Below, piece by piece: positions 19,139-28,262 of a stretch of 52,189 nt of DNA. How positions within the stretch are numbered: the stretch's first letter is position 1; each line of letters opens with the position of its first letter. Position numbers and translations under genes: made by a program. Location of the stretch: NCBI GenBank assembly GCA_001404055.1, contig CXTY01000020.1, positions 1-52,189 of the forward strand. Direction: 5' to 3'. The notes under the pieces were generated by a model, which worked only from the letters and a program-made list of their open reading frames with translations, was not told where the DNA came from and made no database searches. Source of the stretch: Roseibium album (lineage in GTDB: Bacteria; Pseudomonadota; Alphaproteobacteria; Rhizobiales; Stappiaceae).

Positions 19139-20575
19139 ATGAAGCGGATGCGTACCCTCCGCAGGGATTTACTAAGCAAGGTAGCAACCATTTCTTTGGT
19201 TGCTGTATCTGTTGCAGCATGTTCCAGCGCAAGTGAACGGTTTGGAGAACCTCCGTACTATACGGGGAATACCCAAAATCAGCGCGACATCCTGGAAGGC
19301 GCACCCAAGCAGCCAACCTACAAGGATATCGTCAACGGTCCTGGCGGGACGACTGCAGGCTTGCCGCAGTCCGCCACTCAACCTGTGACAACCGGCTCGA
19401 TCCCGAAATCGAGCAGCACAGTGCAATCCGCACCGCTCCCGGCTCCTGTTACAAGCAGCACGGTATCCAACTCAAAACCCGTCAAGGCGACGCCAGTCGC
19501 AACGTTGCCCGCACCAGAAGTGTCCGGGAAAAACTGGAAGGGTTGGACGTCTGCAGGCGGAACCAGGGTCCAAGTGCGCCAGGGTGATGATCTAAACTCA
19601 ATTGCCCGTCGCTATGGCGTGCCAATCCAGGCGCTCGTAGCAGTCAACGGTATTGAAAATCCGAAAAGCGTTCGCCCTGGTCAGAGCATTGTAATCCCGA
19701 CTTACGTTTATTCTGATCGAAATGGTCATTCGAGTGCGACTGAAGGCGAAACGGGCCGGGTCAAACTTCCGAAGGTAACCAAGAACGACAAACTGACGAC
19801 AGCATCTGTTCCAACTTCAGTTGGGTCCGTGGCTCGGCCAGATCGTAAACCCATTAGCCAGCCGAGCTTTGCGGAAATCAGCCGTGAGAACGTTGTTGTT
19901 GAGAATGTTGAAATTGTACAGATCAGCACAATGCCGAAGAGAAAGCCCGGTGGTGCAGGTCAATCATTGACCACAGCGTCAGTATCCTCGAATTCTAATC
20001 GGGCAAATGTACCTGCGCCGCGTCGCCAGCCGACAGTGACATCTGACGTACCGTCCGCCGTTGCTGCAGCACCGTCTGGCAAGGTCGAGAAAAACGCTTT
20101 GCCGCAGCCGGCATTGACGCAGGAAGCTCGTCCAACCGAGCCGATCAAGACACCAACGAAAGTTGCCAGTATTCAGGAAGACGCTGACACGACGTCTTCA
20201 AAATTCCGCTGGCCGGTGCGTGGTCGCATCATCTCCGATTTCGGTGCCAAACCGGGTGGTGGAAAGAACGAAGGTGTGAACCTGGCAGTGCCGGAAGGGA
20301 CTGCAGTCAAGGCTGCCGATGGCGGTACCGTGATTTACTCAGGCAATGAGCTCAAGGGATATGGAAACCTCATCCTTGTGCGCCACGACGAGGGGTGGGT
20401 TTCTGCTTACGCTCATAACAGTGAACTCAAGGTGAAACGCGGCGATACGGTTCGCAGGGGTGATGTTGTCGGACTTGCCGGGGCCACCGGTTCGGTCAAC
20501 CAGCCACAGGTTCACTTCGAGCTTCGTAAAGGTAACAAACCGGTTGACCCGCTCAAGTACATGCCGAAGCGCTAG
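19139..20575 (+). CDS. nlpD: NlpD-like lipoprotein: LysM plus degenerate M23 domain
   Basis: Envelope lipoprotein expected to activate amidases at the septum. Of 478 residues, the N-terminus is a signal peptide with lipobox (VSVAAC, Cys about 28). A Pro/Ser-rich linker follows, then a LysM domain (coding 19565-19705, VRQGDDLNSIARRYGVPIQA) and a C-terminal M23/LytM domain (20200-20565). The zinc site looks dead: the HxxxD motif is replaced by NEGVN, and the HxH motif reads QVH. Such degeneracy is what E. coli NlpD and EnvC show, so an activator role is likelier than hydrolysis. A TTG 15 bp upstream is in frame, but the ATG at 19139 has TAAGG five bases before it. Confidence 0.88.
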   Translation: MKRMRTLRRDLLSKVATISLVAVSVAACSSASERFGEPPYYTGNTQNQRDILEGAPKQPTYKDIVNGPGGTTAGLPQSATQPVTTGSIPKSSSTVQSAPLPAPVTSSTVSNSKPVKATPVATLPAPEVSGKNWKGWTSAGGTRVQVRQGDDLNSIARRYGVPIQALVAVNGIENPKSVRPGQSIVIPTYVYSDRNGHSSATEGETGRVKLPKVTKNDKLTTASVPTSVGSVARPDRKPISQPSFAEISRENVVVENVEIVQISTMPKRKPGGAGQSLTTASVSSNSNRANVPAPRRQPTVTSDVPSAVAAAPSGKVEKNALPQPALTQEARPTEPIKTPTKVASIQEDADTTSSKFRWPVRGRIISDFGAKPGGGKNEGVNLAVPEGTAVKAADGGTVIYSGNELKGYGNLILVRHDEGWVSAYAHNSELKVKRGDTVRRGDVVGLAGATGSVNQPQVHFELRKGNKPVDPLKYMPKR

Positions 20576-20612
20576 AGCGAATAAGCACCAAGCGCATTTC
20601 TGAATGACATTG

Positions 20613-20637
20613 AACCCGGTTGATTGCCGGGTTTTTT
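20613..20637 (+). terminator. Rho-independent terminator after nlpD
   Basis: AACCCGG (20613-20619), 7-nt loop, CCGGGTT (20627-20633), followed by a T run to 20637. It ends the nlpD transcript; on the opposite strand there is no T tract, so it is one-directional. Confidence 0.85.
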
Positions 20638-20648
20638 GCATTTTAGGA

Positions 20649-21524
20649 TCAAGTGTCGAGCGACTTCCCAAGGCGGCCTGCGAGGTCCTGGATGAATTGG
20701 TAGGCAACTCTGCCAGAACGACTGCCGCGTGTTGTCGCCCATTCTAGTGCCTGAGCTCGCATTTCTGCTTCCTCGACCTTCAACTTGAAATGTTCGGCAT
20801 ACCCTTGAACCATATCCAGATAGTCATCCTGACTGCATTTGTGGAAGCCGAGCCACAAGCCAAAGCGATCAGATAGTGACACCTTCTCTTCCACAGCCTC
20901 TGCCGGATTTATGGCGGTTGAGCGTTCATTTTCTATCATGTCACGCGGCAGAAGGTGGCGGCGGTTCGATGTCGCGTAAAAAATGACATTTTCCGGACGT
21001 CCCTCGATCCCGCCTTCAAGAACGGCCTTCAGGGATTTGTAGGAGGTGTCGTCATTATCAAAACTGAGATCGTCGCAGAACACGATAAACCTGAAGGGGG
21101 CAGGGCGAATTTGCGCCATGAGCTTGGGAAGAGATTCGATGTCTTCCCGGTGAATCTCAATCAGCTTCAGAGCAACAGCGTCAACTTCGTCGTTGACCGC
21201 GGCATGCGCCGCTTTAACAAGGGACGATTTTCCCATGCCTCTGGCGCCCCAGAGCAAGGCATTGTTGGCCGGCAGACCTTTTGAAAATCGAATTGTGTTG
21301 TCCATCAACAGGTCCCGAACATGGGATACGGCGCATAACAGAGAAATATCGACCCGGTTCACTTTCTCGACTGCGTGGAGATTACCTGGCTCCGGATTCC
21401 AGACAAAAGCGTCAGCTGAAGACCAGTCTGGTACCTTTGGCACAGCAGGAACTGCACGGCTGATCAACTCGATCAGGGAATCGAGTTTTGCATTCAAAGC
21501 GGCAGCGTCGTTTTGCGCACTCAT
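20649..21524 (-). CDS. DUF815-family AAA-type ATPase
   Basis: Cytoplasmic P-loop ATPase of the DUF815 family. The 291 residues have Walker A GARGMGKSSL and a Walker B-like block FIVFCDDLSF, followed by the DTSYKSLKAVLEGGIEGRP segment and the YATSNRRHLLP sensor, which are typical of this family. An earlier in-frame GTG (21590) exists, but the ATG at 21524 gives the family's usual N-terminus. It is transcribed opposite to its neighbours, between nlpD and yajC, a position common in alphaproteobacteria. The cellular role of the family is not established, so no function is proposed beyond ATP-driven remodelling. Confidence 0.85.
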   Translation of the reverse strand: MSAQNDAAALNAKLDSLIELISRAVPAVPKVPDWSSADAFVWNPEPGNLHAVEKVNRVDISLLCAVSHVRDLLMDNTIRFSKGLPANNALLWGARGMGKSSLVKAAHAAVNDEVDAVALKLIEIHREDIESLPKLMAQIRPAPFRFIVFCDDLSFDNDDTSYKSLKAVLEGGIEGRPENVIFYATSNRRHLLPRDMIENERSTAINPAEAVEEKVSLSDRFGLWLGFHKCSQDDYLDMVQGYAEHFKLKVEEAEMRAQALEWATTRGSRSGRVAYQFIQDLAGRLGKSLDT

Positions 21525-21654
21525 AATTCTTGTAACCCATGTCAAAAAGGCCCATGTCTGGCCTTGAAGAAGTTGAGGCAGGACTAACACGGTGGAATAA
21601 ACACGAAAACGTCAGTTATTCCGATACCGGTACGCAGGAAACCGCTTGCAGTGC

Positions 21655-21682
21655 TTGAAATGAAGCGCGTCAACGTTATAGT
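21655..21682 (+). promoter_or_regulatory. Sigma70-type promoter for yajC-secD-secF
   Basis: TTGAAA (21655-21660), a 16-bp spacer and TATAGT (21677-21682) match -35 and -10 elements, placing a start near 21690 and a 76-nt leader before yajC. Found by eye in the only upstream space of the operon. Confidence 0.5.
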
Positions 21683-21765
21683 CCGCGCCACCAGATTTTG
21701 AGCGTTTTTGCCTGGGGCAGTCAAATGAGCCCTCGGAAAACAAGAACGCACCTTAGGAGAGTTAA

Positions 21766-22098
21766 ATGTTGATCACCCCAGCGTATGCGCAGTCCGCCGG
21801 AGCAGTGGGCCCGGATTTCCTGATGTCACTGCTGCCTTTCGTGGCAATCTTCGCAATCATGTACTTCCTGATTATTCGCCCGCAGCGTCAGCGGATGAAA
21901 AAGCACCAGGAACTGATTTCAAATCTGCGCCGTGGTGACACAGTTGTGACCACCGGTGGCCTTATCGGGAAGGTCTCCAAGGTGGTAGACGACGGTGAAG
22001 TTCAGGTGGAACTGTCGGAAGGTGTCAAAGTACGTGTTGTCCGCTCAATGGTGCAGGAAGTCCGTTCCAAGACTGAGCCTGTAAAAGACAACGCTTAA
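21766..22098 (+). CDS. yajC: Preprotein translocase accessory subunit YajC
   Basis: Small inner-membrane partner of SecDF. The 110 residues contain one transmembrane helix (about 18-38, LLPFVAIFAIMYFLIIRPQ) followed by the family signature RPQRQRMKKHQELISNLRRGD and a small beta-rich cytoplasmic domain. AGGAG precedes the ATG. It is the first gene of yajC-secD-secF, 71 bp before secD. Confidence 0.96.
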   Translation: MLITPAYAQSAGAVGPDFLMSLLPFVAIFAIMYFLIIRPQRQRMKKHQELISNLRRGDTVVTTGGLIGKVSKVVDDGEVQVELSEGVKVRVVRSMVQEVRSKTEPVKDNA

Positions 22099-22169
22099 GC
22101 TTCCGAAACGCCAATTTGATGACTTTGCCGGGCCGGTTTTATCGGCCTGGCAGATTTTAAGGCTTGACC

Positions 22170-23780
22170 ATGCTCTATTTCGCCCGCTGGAAAATCGCAC
22201 TGATCGTGCTTCTGGTTGCCACAGGCATCTTCACGACATTGCCGAATTTCTTTACCGCAAAGCAGCTTGAAAGCTGGCCAGACTTTCTGCCGAAAAACCA
22301 GATGGTGCTGGGCCTCGATCTTCAAGGCGGCGCCTACCTGCTCTATGAAATTGACAAGCAGGACTACATGCAACAGCGGTTTAAGGCTCTCCAGAGTGAA
22401 ATCCGTTCTGTTTTGCGGGAAAATCCACGCATTGGCTATACGGGCCTTGCCGTGCAGGGGGATGGTACTCAGGTTCGTATCCGGGACCTGACACGGCTTG
22501 CCGAAGCTGAGGAACGGCTGGAACCTCTGGTCAATCCGCTTGCGTCCAACTTGTTCGGTGGTCAGCCTATCAACGAATTTGAGATGACTGCTTCAGACGA
22601 CGGCTTGATTCGGTTCAACTATACCGATGAAGGGCTGACTGATCGCATGACGGCTATCGTTCAGCAGTCCATTGAAGTGATCAGGCGCCGTGTTGATGAA
22701 CTTGGTACGACCGAGCCAAACATTCAGCGCCAGGGTTCAGAGCGTATTCTTGTTGAGGCGCCAGGCGAAGGTGACCCTGAGCGGCTCAAGGACGTTATCG
22801 GGACTACGGCCAAACTCTCTTTTCATATGGTCAATAATTCCATGTCCGGCGAGCAGGCTCTGCAAAACCGTCCGCCGCCGGGCACGGTTGTGCTGAATTC
22901 AATCGATGACCCGCCCTTTCCATACCTTCTGGAAGAAGTTCCTCTTCTGAGTGGAGATGATCTTGTGGACGCGCAGGTCAGCTTCGATCAGCGCAACAAT
23001 GAGCCAGTGGTAACGTTCAGGTTCAACCAGTCAGGTGCGCGGAAATTCGCCGTCATCACGCAGCAGAACATCGACAATGCATTTGCGATCGTTCTGGATG
23101 ATGATGTAATTTCAGCGCCGGTCATTCGCGAGCCGATCACGGGTGGTTCAGGACAGATTTCCGGTAACTTCACCGTGGAAGGTGCCAATGATCTCGCCGT
23201 TCTGATGCGGGCAGGTGCACTTCCGGCCAAATTGACGGTAATCGAAGAGCGTTCCATCGGCCCTGGCCTTGGTGCGGATTCGATTGAGGCTGGTAAACTT
23301 GCTTCGATCATTGCAGGTGTGGCCGTTGTTGTCTTCATGATCCTGGCCTATGGACGCTTTGGTATCATTGCCGATCTTGCGCTTATGGCGAACCTCTTTT
23401 TGATATTCGGTGCACTGACGACTTTGCAGGCAACGCTAACCTTGCCGGGTATTGCAGGTATCGTTCTGACGATCGGTATGGCGGTGGATGCCAACGTGCT
23501 GATCTTCGAAAGGATCCGTGAGGAATCCCGAGCGGGAAGGGCGGTCATATCCGCGATTGATGCCGGCTACAGCCGAGCGCTAGGAACTATCCTCGATGCT
23601 AACATCACCACGCTGATTGCTGCTGTGATCCTGTTCCAGCTTGGTTCCGGTCCAGTTCGCGGCTTTGCCGTGACATTGGCTATCGGGATTTTCACCACCG
23701 TTTTCTCAGCCTTTACGTTCAGCCGGTTGCTGGTGGCCCTATGGGTTCGTCGCCGCCGTCCGTCAACGTTGCCGATCTGA
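22170..23780 (+). CDS. secD: Protein translocase subunit SecD
   Basis: RND-like component of the Sec holotranslocon that uses the proton motive force to pull exported proteins out. The 536 residues have one N-terminal helix, a large periplasmic P1 domain (containing the LGLDLQGGAYLLYEID signature near its start) and a C-terminal block of five helices with ADLALMANLFLIFGAL and GMAVDANVLIFERIREE, typical of SecD. A TTG six bases earlier is in frame, but the ATG has AAGG at the right distance. It is followed after 16 bp by secF. Confidence 0.96.
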   Translation: MLYFARWKIALIVLLVATGIFTTLPNFFTAKQLESWPDFLPKNQMVLGLDLQGGAYLLYEIDKQDYMQQRFKALQSEIRSVLRENPRIGYTGLAVQGDGTQVRIRDLTRLAEAEERLEPLVNPLASNLFGGQPINEFEMTASDDGLIRFNYTDEGLTDRMTAIVQQSIEVIRRRVDELGTTEPNIQRQGSERILVEAPGEGDPERLKDVIGTTAKLSFHMVNNSMSGEQALQNRPPPGTVVLNSIDDPPFPYLLEEVPLLSGDDLVDAQVSFDQRNNEPVVTFRFNQSGARKFAVITQQNIDNAFAIVLDDDVISAPVIREPITGGSGQISGNFTVEGANDLAVLMRAGALPAKLTVIEERSIGPGLGADSIEAGKLASIIAGVAVVVFMILAYGRFGIIADLALMANLFLIFGALTTLQATLTLPGIAGIVLTIGMAVDANVLIFERIREESRAGRAVISAIDAGYSRALGTILDANITTLIAAVILFQLGSGPVRGFAVTLAIGIFTTVFSAFTFSRLLVALWVRRRRPSTLPI

Positions 23781-23796
23781 TCCGGGAGAATACCAA

Positions 23797-24747
23797 ATGT
23801 TGCTGAGACTCGTTCCGGACAACACGCATATCAAGTTCATGTGGCTCAGGAAGGCCAGCTTCCCGCTGTCCGTGGTTCTGGTCCTTGTATCCCTAGCCGG
23901 GTTTTTCTTCGTCGGCCTGAACTACGGTATTGATTTCAAGGGCGGCACGCTCATCGAAATCAAGACAGATGGCCCGGCCGACATCGGTGCTATCCGATCT
24001 GAACTCTCGTCGCTCAATCTGGGCGACGTTCAGGTTCAGGAGTTCGGCGGATCAGATGATATTCTGATCCGTGTGGAAGAACAGCCGGGCGGTGAACTTG
24101 CCCAGCAATCCGTCGTTCAACGCGTCAGAATAATATTTGCTGACGACAATGTCGATTTCCGCAGGGTTGAGGTTGTTGGCCCGCGTGTGTCCGGCGAACT
24201 GGCCCAGGCCGGCGCCATCGCTGTTGGTGCATCGCTATTTGCGATCCTGATCTACATCTGGTTTCGATTTGAGTGGCAGTTTGCCGTTGGCGCCATCTTG
24301 ACGACGGCCAACGATGTGATCATCACAATCGGCCTGTTTGTGCTGCTGCAACTGGACTTTTCATTGTCGAGTATCGCTGCGGTTTTGACGATTATCGGTT
24401 ATTCGCTCAACGATACCGTGGTGGTCTATGACCGAATACGTGAGAACCTGCGCAAATATAAAAAGCGGCCGCTGACCGAACTGCTCGACCAGTCCATTAA
24501 TGAGACATTGTCGCGGACAACGATGACATCCGTCACAACATTGTTGGCTCTGATCGCGCTTTATGCGTTCGGCGGAGAAGTCATTCAGTCGTTCACACTC
24601 GCAATGATTTTCGGAATTGTGATTGGTACATATTCCTCAATCTTCATGGCCGCGCCGTTCCTGATCCTCTTCAACCTGCGTCCTGATGCTCTGTCACCCA
24701 AGGATGAAGACGGTGAAAAGGGCTCTGATGCGCAGGCTACGACCTGA
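23797..24747 (+). CDS. secF: Protein translocase subunit SecF
   Basis: Second RND-like half of SecDF, 316 residues. The N-terminal helix is followed by GLNYGIDFKGGTLIEI, a short periplasmic domain and five helices with IIGYSLNDTVVVYDRIRENLR, the SecF signature. GGGAG lies upstream of the ATG. It is co-directional with secD and with two downstream genes (14-bp and 28-bp gaps) that probably belong to the same operon. Confidence 0.96.
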   Translation: MLLRLVPDNTHIKFMWLRKASFPLSVVLVLVSLAGFFFVGLNYGIDFKGGTLIEIKTDGPADIGAIRSELSSLNLGDVQVQEFGGSDDILIRVEEQPGGELAQQSVVQRVRIIFADDNVDFRRVEVVGPRVSGELAQAGAIAVGASLFAILIYIWFRFEWQFAVGAILTTANDVIITIGLFVLLQLDFSLSSIAAVLTIIGYSLNDTVVVYDRIRENLRKYKKRPLTELLDQSINETLSRTTMTSVTTLLALIALYAFGGEVIQSFTLAMIFGIVIGTYSSIFMAAPFLILFNLRPDALSPKDEDGEKGSDAQATT

Positions 24748-24760
24748 GGACACAAGATAG

Positions 24761-25138
24761 ATGGAAATCCGGAAAGCACATTTTCCGGGCCGGGCGCCGC
24801 TTGATGCTTATGGCGATGGCGGCTTCCGGTTTGCCAACATGTCTCATCATGGGTCCTTGCTGTGCGTTCCCAGCGGGATCTACGGCTGGGACTTGAAAGA
24901 CCCAGCCGCGTTTTCAGCTGCGGCCTTTCAACGGGTGTTCGAAGAGCATGAGGATATCGAGGTTCTTCTGATTGGCTCTGGTTCGGACTTGCGTCCGCTT
25001 CCGGCAGATCTGAGAGAAAAATTTCGTGAAGCTGGGATCATGGCTGATCCGATGTCGACAGGTGCGGCCGTCAGAACTTTCAATGTGCTGCTTTCTGAAG
25101 GTAGAGCCGTTGCTGCCGCACTATTGGCTGTAGACTGA
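24761..25138 (+). CDS. Mth938-like domain protein (NDUFAF3 homologue)
   Basis: A 125-residue protein of the Mth938/DUF498 family, with PLDAYGDGGFRFANMSHHGS near the N-terminus and the VLLIGSGSDLRPLPADLREK core. No enzyme motif is known. The mitochondrial relative NDUFAF3 is an assembly factor of respiratory complex I, and bacterial copies are often next to secDF. Here the next gene resembles another complex I assembly factor, NDUFAF6. A role in membrane-arm assembly of NADH dehydrogenase is inferred from homology and context. Confidence 0.85.
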   Translation: MEIRKAHFPGRAPLDAYGDGGFRFANMSHHGSLLCVPSGIYGWDLKDPAAFSAAAFQRVFEEHEDIEVLLIGSGSDLRPLPADLREKFREAGIMADPMSTGAAVRTFNVLLSEGRAVAAALLAVD

Positions 25139-25166
25139 AAAGCTGGCGCAGGCCAAATGGGCGCAT

Positions 25167-26018
25167 ATGACATCTGATATCGACCATACTGCTGATCTTT
25201 TGCGACGGTATGACAAGGATCGCTACCTGAGTGCTCTCCTTGCACCAGAATCCTATCGACCTGGGTTGATGGCGATATATGCATTCAATGCGGAGGTTGC
25301 GCGGGTAAGGGAGATTGTCTCAGAGCCATTACCCGGTGAAGTCCGCCTTCAATGGTGGCGGGACTTCCTCGAGGGCACTGAACATGGCGCCGTTGCTGCC
25401 AATCCGGTTGCCAGCGCTTTGCAAGAGACAATTCAAAAGTACAAGCTGCAGAAACAGGGTCTCATTGCGATGGTCGAAGCGCGCGTTTTCGATCTCTACA
25501 ATGACCCTATGCCCAACCTGAATGACCTTGAAGGATATCTCGGAGAGACCGTATCAGGTCCTACGCAATTATCCTGCCTCATTCTCAACGATGGAACAGA
25601 TCCGGAAACCGCGACTGCAGCCGGGCACGCTGGGGTCGCCTATGGCTTGACCGGCTTGATACGGGCATTGCCTTGGCATGCATCGAGGCATCAGATGTAT
25701 TTGCCTAAAGATGTTCAGGAAAGACACAACCTGAATGCGGAAACTGTGTTTCGCGGTGAAACAACGCCCGAACTTCGCGCTGTGTTGACAGAAATGCGTG
25801 AGCATGTTCGCCATCATCTGGCCCGGGTTAGACAAGCCGCGCCAGATATCCCCAAAGCGTGTCAGGCTGCATTTTTGCCGTTGGCGCTGGTTGAGCCCTA
25901 TCTGAAGAAACTCGAAGCGCCAGAATTCGACCCCTTGAAACAGGTTGCGGAAATATCGCAGCTACGCCGCCAATGGATACTTTGGCGTGCTTCCGGCAGC
26001 GTTTTGACCAGGATTTGA
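25167..26018 (+). CDS. Squalene/phytoene synthase-family protein lacking Asp-rich motifs (NDUFAF6-like)
   Basis: A 283-residue all-helical protein of the squalene/phytoene synthase family. The two DxxxD motifs needed to bind prenyl diphosphates are absent: the first helix reads YAFNAEVARVREIV and the second region reads GLIRALPWHASRHQMYLP. It is therefore unlikely to make squalene or phytoene, and no carotenoid or hopanoid genes are nearby. The same features characterise NDUFAF6, a mitochondrial complex I assembly factor. It lies 28 bp after the NDUFAF3 homologue and is convergent with trmFO. Confidence 0.8.
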   Translation: MTSDIDHTADLLRRYDKDRYLSALLAPESYRPGLMAIYAFNAEVARVREIVSEPLPGEVRLQWWRDFLEGTEHGAVAANPVASALQETIQKYKLQKQGLIAMVEARVFDLYNDPMPNLNDLEGYLGETVSGPTQLSCLILNDGTDPETATAAGHAGVAYGLTGLIRALPWHASRHQMYLPKDVQERHNLNAETVFRGETTPELRAVLTEMREHVRHHLARVRQAAPDIPKACQAAFLPLALVEPYLKKLEAPEFDPLKQVAEISQLRRQWILWRASGSVLTRI

Positions 26019-26071
26019 GATAGCGCGGCAGACAACTTGTTTGCCAGACTTTTCAAAATTAGGTTTGCTCG

Positions 26072-27487
26072 CTAAGCGGCGACGACCTTTTGCAAACCAA
26101 GTTTCGTCTGCCATGCAGAAAAATCGACCTTTGCCCGGTTGGTCAGGGCAGATCTTTTGGCTCTGGATTTGTCCTTGCCCTTCAACCGTATTCCGTTCTC
26201 GTCCTTGTTTGGTGCATCGACCGGCGGAAACAGACCGAAGTTCACATTCATCGGTTGGAATGACTTTGGCTTGCCTGCGCCATCGTCTCGGGAAATATGG
26301 CCTTCCGTGATATGACCAAGCAGAGCGCCCATCGCTGTCGTGTCGGGTGGTGCAATAATGTCCTGCCCACGCGATTCCAGAACCGCAAAAAGTCCCGCCA
26401 TACAGCCAACACTTGCGGATTCCACATAGCCTTCACAACCCGTAATCTGACCTGCAAAACGCAGGCGTGGATCTGCTTTCAATCTCAAGGATTTGTCCAG
26501 AACCTTTGGTGAGTTCAAAAATGTATTGCGGTGCAGGCCACCAAGGCGCGCAAACTGCGCATTTTCAAGCCCGGGAATCATTTTGAAAATTTCAGCCTGT
26601 GCTCCGTATTTCAGTTTCGTCTGGAAGCCCACCATGTTGTAGAGCGTGCCAAGGGCATTGTCCTGACGGAGCTGTACAACACCATAGGCTTTCACTTCCG
26701 GATTATGAACATTTGTCAGTCCCATTGGTTTCATGGGACCGTGGCGCAACGTTTCGCGACCACGCGCGGCCATGACCTCTATGGGCAAGCAGCCGTCAAA
26801 ATAGGGTGTGTTAGCTTCCCATTCCTTGAAATCAGCTGTGTCTCCGGCAATCAACGCATCGATGAAGGCCTCATATTGGTCCTTGTCCAGCGGACAATTC
26901 AGATAATCCTTGCCAGTGCCACCCGGGCCGACCTTGTCATAGCGTGACTGGAACCAGGCTTTGGAAAGATCGACAGAATCGAAATGTACGATTGGCGCAA
27001 TTGCATCAAAGAAGGCGAGAGCGTCTTCTCCGCTTTTTTCAAGTACAGCTGCAGATAGCGCAGGCGAGGTGAGCGGCCCGGTGGCAATGATGACTTTGTC
27101 CCAGTCTTCTGATGGCAGACCGGCCACTTCCTCGCGTTCTATGGATATCCGAGGGTGGTTTTCCAGTGCTTGTGTGACCGCATTTGAAAATCCTTCGCGA
27201 TCTACAGCAAGCGCGCTTCCGGCAGGAACCTGATGGGCATCAGCAGATGCCATGATCAGTGAATCTAACTGGCGCAGTTCATGGTGGATCAGGCCAACAG
27301 CATTCTGTTCAGAATCATCCGACCTGAATGAGTTGGAGCAAACAAGTTCAGCCAGACCATCCGTTTGATGCGCATCGGTTTTGCGGACCGGGCGCATTTC
27401 ATGCACCACGACATCCAATCCCGCTTGGGCAACCTGCCAGGCAGCTTCAGAACCGGCAAGGCCGCCGCCAATAACATGAATGGGCAT
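26072..27487 (-). CDS. trmFO: Methylenetetrahydrofolate--tRNA-(uracil-5-)-methyltransferase TrmFO
   Basis: Flavoenzyme forming ribothymidine-54 in tRNA with methylene-THF as methyl donor and FADH2 as reductant. The 471 residues start with the dinucleotide-binding motif [16 protein letters not shown], followed by [17 protein letters not shown] and [11 protein letters not shown], hallmarks of the GidA-related TrmFO family. The C-terminus holds the second FAD-contacting region ([18 protein letters not shown]). Length is normal. It is convergent with the NDUFAF6-like gene and lies downstream of the DUF1127/small-RNA unit, whose terminator separates them. Confidence 0.95.
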   Translation of the reverse strand: MPIHVIGGGLAGSEAAWQVAQAGLDVVVHEMRPVRKTDAHQTDGLAELVCSNSFRSDDSEQNAVGLIHHELRQLDSLIMASADAHQVPAGSALAVDREGFSNAVTQALENHPRISIEREEVAGLPSEDWDKVIIATGPLTSPALSAAVLEKSGEDALAFFDAIAPIVHFDSVDLSKAWFQSRYDKVGPGGTGKDYLNCPLDKDQYEAFIDALIAGDTADFKEWEANTPYFDGCLPIEVMAARGRETLRHGPMKPMGLTNVHNPEVKAYGVVQLRQDNALGTLYNMVGFQTKLKYGAQAEIFKMIPGLENAQFARLGGLHRNTFLNSPKVLDKSLRLKADPRLRFAGQITGCEGYVESASVGCMAGLFAVLESRGQDIIAPPDTTAMGALLGHITEGHISRDDGAGKPKSFQPMNVNFGLFPPVDAPNKDENGIRLKGKDKSRAKRSALTNRAKVDFSAWQTKLGLQKVVAA

Positions 27488-27704
27488 TTTCTTTGTTCCC
27501 TGGGATGTCTGCAGGTGGTTTCAAGCAAACCGAGTGTTGCGAAATCTGACCCGTGTCTCACGGCCTTCATTATAGCCTATGAGCGAGCTTCGCAATGTCT
27601 GTGGATGTGTTCGGGGAACGTCTTGAGCAAACAAATCAGACTTCCGATGAAGGAAACAAAACCCACCCAAGTTAGTAGCCCTTTCAATTGGCAGAGCGAC
27701 GCCC

Positions 27705-27750
27705 AAAAAAGAAAAACGCCCGCCGGAGGGAGGAGGTTCCGGCAGGCGTT
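27705..27750 (-). ncRNA. Cuckoo/CcsR-type hairpin 2 of unit A, also its terminator
   Basis: On the minus strand a 13-bp stem (arms 27738-27750 and 27715-27727, one G-U) encloses a 10-nt loop with CCTCCTCCC, and then runs into a T-rich tail at 27705-27716. It thus serves as an intrinsic terminator with an anti-Shine-Dalgarno loop. It lies 75 bp downstream of a DUF1127 gene, the arrangement of the CcsR/cuckoo RNAs of Rhodobacter and relatives, which are processed from DUF1127 mRNAs. Confidence 0.8.
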
Positions 27751-27786
27751 TTTATATCCTCTGCGTTAATTGCAGAGATCCGCGAT

Positions 27787-27814
27787 CTGGAGGATGGGAG
27801 GAGGAGACCCCCAG
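27787..27814 (-). ncRNA. Cuckoo/CcsR-type hairpin 1 of unit A
   Basis: On the minus strand a 7-bp stem (27808-27814 with 27787-27793, one G-U) carries a 14-nt loop with CCTCCTCCC (27796-27804 as GGGAGGAGG on the plus strand). It begins 12 bp after the stop of the upstream DUF1127 gene. Confidence 0.75.
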
Positions 27815-27825
27815 ACAGCGTATTC

Positions 27826-27975
27826 TTATTTGGAAGACTGGCGTGCGTAATGCGCGATGTCAGATCGTGCAATACCCAGGTCTGTCAACTCACGGTTCGA
27901 CAACATGGACAGCTCGTCGTAGGTCTGACGGAAGCGTTTCCAAGTGTTGTATTTGCGAACTACTGTATCGATCAT
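27826..27975 (-). CDS. DUF1127 (YjiS-like) micro-protein A
   Basis: A 49-residue protein beginning MIDTVVRKYNTWKRFRQTYD, followed by ELSMLSNRELTDLGIARSDI. This is the DUF1127 pattern: basic N-terminus, central L-S-N/D-R-E-L-x-D-L-G-I motif, and a closing R-S-D-I. Members are small RNA-binding or phosphate/stress-related proteins; in Rhodobacter the CcaF1 member is encoded on the precursor of the CcsR RNAs. Two CCTCCTCCC hairpins follow here as well. The paralogue at 28392 has the same arrangement. Confidence 0.88.
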   Translation of the reverse strand: MIDTVVRKYNTWKRFRQTYDELSMLSNRELTDLGIARSDIAHYARQSSK

Positions 27976-28163
27976 TTTATTAGGCCTTTCGCTATCTCAT
28001 GGCCATCGCACCCGGATCGGCGTTTGGCCCGTTCATCTCTTACAATTGCAAGATAGGGAATTTGTGCAGTGCGAGGTAGAGGGTAAATCGCGCAGCAGAT
28101 ATGCAAAAACTGCAAGCCATCAAATTGTTAGCGGCACAATACACGCATGGAAATGCACTTCAT

Positions 28164-28196
28164 GCATGCGCGAACGTTTTGGTTCTTCGCGCATGC
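28164..28196. repeat. 11-bp perfect inverted repeat between the two DUF1127 units
   Basis: GCATGCGCGAA (28164-28174) and TTCGCGCATGC (28186-28196) are perfect complements around an 11-nt spacer. No T tract follows on either strand, so it is not an intrinsic terminator. It sits about 190 bp upstream of DUF1127 gene A and may be an operator. The remaining unit A leader (27976-28163) shows nothing else recognisable. Confidence 0.55.
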
Positions 28197-28262
28197 GAAA
28201 GCATGCTGGAAGACAGCACAATTGGTAAGGAACAATGTAAAGAGGGAATTCTAGATAAACGA

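Noticed and set aside
25167..26018. Phytoene or squalene synthase for carotenoid/hopanoid synthesis
   Set aside because: Both Asp-rich DxxxD motifs are missing and no isoprenoid genes are nearby; the NDUFAF6-like assignment fits better.
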